A DNA stretch of 6,254 nt from Myxococcales bacterium. GTDB taxonomy: Bacteria; Myxococcota_A; UBA9160; SMWR01. Shown piece after piece: positions 5,710 through 6,254 of the stretch (position 1 is the first letter of the stretch; every line of letters starts with the position of its first letter). Below the pieces are notes generated by a model, which saw only the letters and a list, made by a program, of their open reading frames with translations, made no database searches and was not told where the DNA came from. The stretch covers positions 1 to 6,254 of the forward strand of contig JACZVU010000157.1 of assembly GCA_022572485.1 (NCBI GenBank), written 5' to 3'. A program made the translations under genes and the position numbers.

Positions 5710-5738
5710 TTCAAATTCAAACCGGGTAGCGTTAGCAT
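5710..5738 (+). promoter_or_regulatory. Candidate leaderless promoter before the hydrolase
   Basis: TTCAAA (5710-5715) and TAGCAT (5733-5738) are 17 bases apart. The predicted transcription start falls on or next to the GTG start codon at 5745, only 6 bases after the -10 box, and no Shine-Dalgarno is present. This layout is typical of leaderless mRNAs. Confidence 0.4.
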
Positions 5739-5744
5739 GGGCGC

Positions 5745-6112
5745 GTGCCCCACGCCGTCGTCCGCTCGCGCAAGGTCTACTACGAACTCCACGGCGAGCA
5801 ATCCGGGGTCCCGTTGGTCTTGATCATGGGAACCGGAGGATCGTGCCGCGGTTGGCTCCCCATCCAGGTTCCCGATTTCTCCCAGGAACACCGCACGCTG
5901 ATTTTCGATCACCCCGGCGTGGGTGGGAGCGAGGATTCGGGGGGCGCTTTCACCACTGCGAGCCTCGCGGACGACACGGTCGGACTGATGGACGCCCTCG
6001 AAATCGAGAAGGCGAATCTGCTCGGAGTGTTCATGGGCGGCATGGTCGCGCAAGAGCAACGACGCTCGGCGGTGCGCACTTCGAGACGTGCGATGCAATC
6101 AGAACACTTCGC
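5745..6112 (+). pseudogene. Broken alpha/beta hydrolase-fold gene
   Basis: The first about 104 residues from GTG 5745 read as the N-terminal half of an alpha/beta hydrolase: VYYELHGEQSGVPLVLIMGTGGS (oxyanion region, about 11-33), FDHPGVGGSE (54-63), a short helix LADDTVGLMDALEIEKANLLGV, and the nucleophile elbow. The elbow reads GVFMGGMVAQE where the family has G-x-S-x-G; F96 (TTC, 6030-6032) is one T-to-C change from Ser. Right after MVAQE the frame turns to Arg/Ser-rich nonsense (stop at 6186-6188). Another frame from 6065 gives LGGAHFETCDAIR, like the strand that normally follows about 15 residues later, and then stops at 6119-6121. The lid, catalytic Asp and His domains (normally to about 260-290 residues) are missing. 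So it is a remnant with nucleophile loss plus an indel or deletion; substrate unknown. The downstream end shown is approximate. Confidence 0.7.
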
Positions 6113-6160
6113 GGTCCGTGAGGCCGTCCGCGCTAGACGCCCCGGCCACGGGGACCGGAC

Positions 6161-6254
6161 TCAGTCCCGTTCGACCACGTGCCAATAGCCGACCGTCATA
6201 TCGTCATCGGCTTCTTCTTCGTATTCGTATTTTCGGGAAAACCCGCTGTTGATG
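6161..6254 (-). CDS. C-terminal end of an unidentified protein, partial
   Basis: The minus strand is open from the right edge to TGA at 6163-6161, giving the last 30 residues. They include FSRKYEYEEEADDDMTVGYW and end in HVVERD. The acidic Glu/Asp cluster followed by a short hydrophobic/aromatic strand looks like a genuine protein terminus, and the T-rich run at 6208-6236 on the plus strand is explained by Glu and Lys codons here. The family is not recognised and nothing catalytic is visible. It converges on the broken hydrolase, whose garbled frame overlaps its end; this supports loss of the hydrolase 3' part next to this gene. Confidence 0.5.
   Translation of the reverse strand, partial: INSGFSRKYEYEEEADDDMTVGYWHVVERD

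Noticed and set aside
6151..6168. GGGAC/GTCCC hairpin as a terminator
   Set aside because: No T run follows on the plus strand, and it overlaps the end of the minus-strand gene.
1..6254. CRISPR array, insertion sequence or attachment site
   Set aside because: No regularly spaced repeats, transposase or integrase text, or paired terminal repeats were seen.

Overview
The window looks like a chromosomal segment from a GC-rich bacterium of the former Deltaproteobacteria, most likely Myxococcota or a neighbouring phylum. The main evidence is a housekeeping block of SRP RNA gene (ffs), dnaX, ybaB/ebfC and recR, followed directly by mglB and mglA. The MglA and MglB proteins read very close to the Myxococcus xanthus polarity pair. 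The lineage call is an inference from gene content and from recalled family sequences, not from a search.

Layout. 1-331: no intact gene. A minus-strand frame begins like a signal peptide and runs off the left edge but carries two in-frame stops, so it is probably a decayed gene. Between it and the next gene lies a small cluster of AGTCAA repeats. 332-1099: an AT-richer class I SAM methyltransferase, probably an accessory or transferred gene. 1100-1507: about 400 bases with no convincing gene, holding a terminator-like hairpin (1324-1346) and a long imperfect hairpin (about 1397-1456). 1508-1680: a good sigma70-type promoter and the SRP RNA gene, which is absent from any protein-based view of the region. 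1772-4429: dnaX, ybaB and recR, tightly packed (4-base ATGA overlap, then a 4-base gap). 4430-4577: a spacer with a candidate promoter and a palindrome on the mglB ribosome binding site. 4578-5670: mglB and mglA, 7 bases apart. 5671-5744: a spacer with a candidate leaderless promoter. 5745 to about 6110: a broken alpha/beta hydrolase gene whose nucleophile serine codon reads Phe and whose frame is lost just after it. 6161-6254: the C-terminal end of an unidentified minus-strand gene.

How the parts work together. DnaX is the clamp-loader subunit of the replicative polymerase, RecR acts in RecFOR gap repair, and YbaB/EbfC is a nucleoid-associated protein usually encoded between them; the trio is a widely conserved operon. 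ffs upstream of dnaX is also a recurrent order. MglA is a Ras-like GTPase that marks the leading cell pole, and MglB is its Roadblock-family GTPase-activating partner. Their position directly behind recR is the most interesting gene-order feature. I see no wholly new system. The most useful observations are the extended SRP RNA with its promoter, the structured DNA upstream of it, the decayed genes at both edges of the conserved block, and the repeat cluster in front of the methyltransferase.
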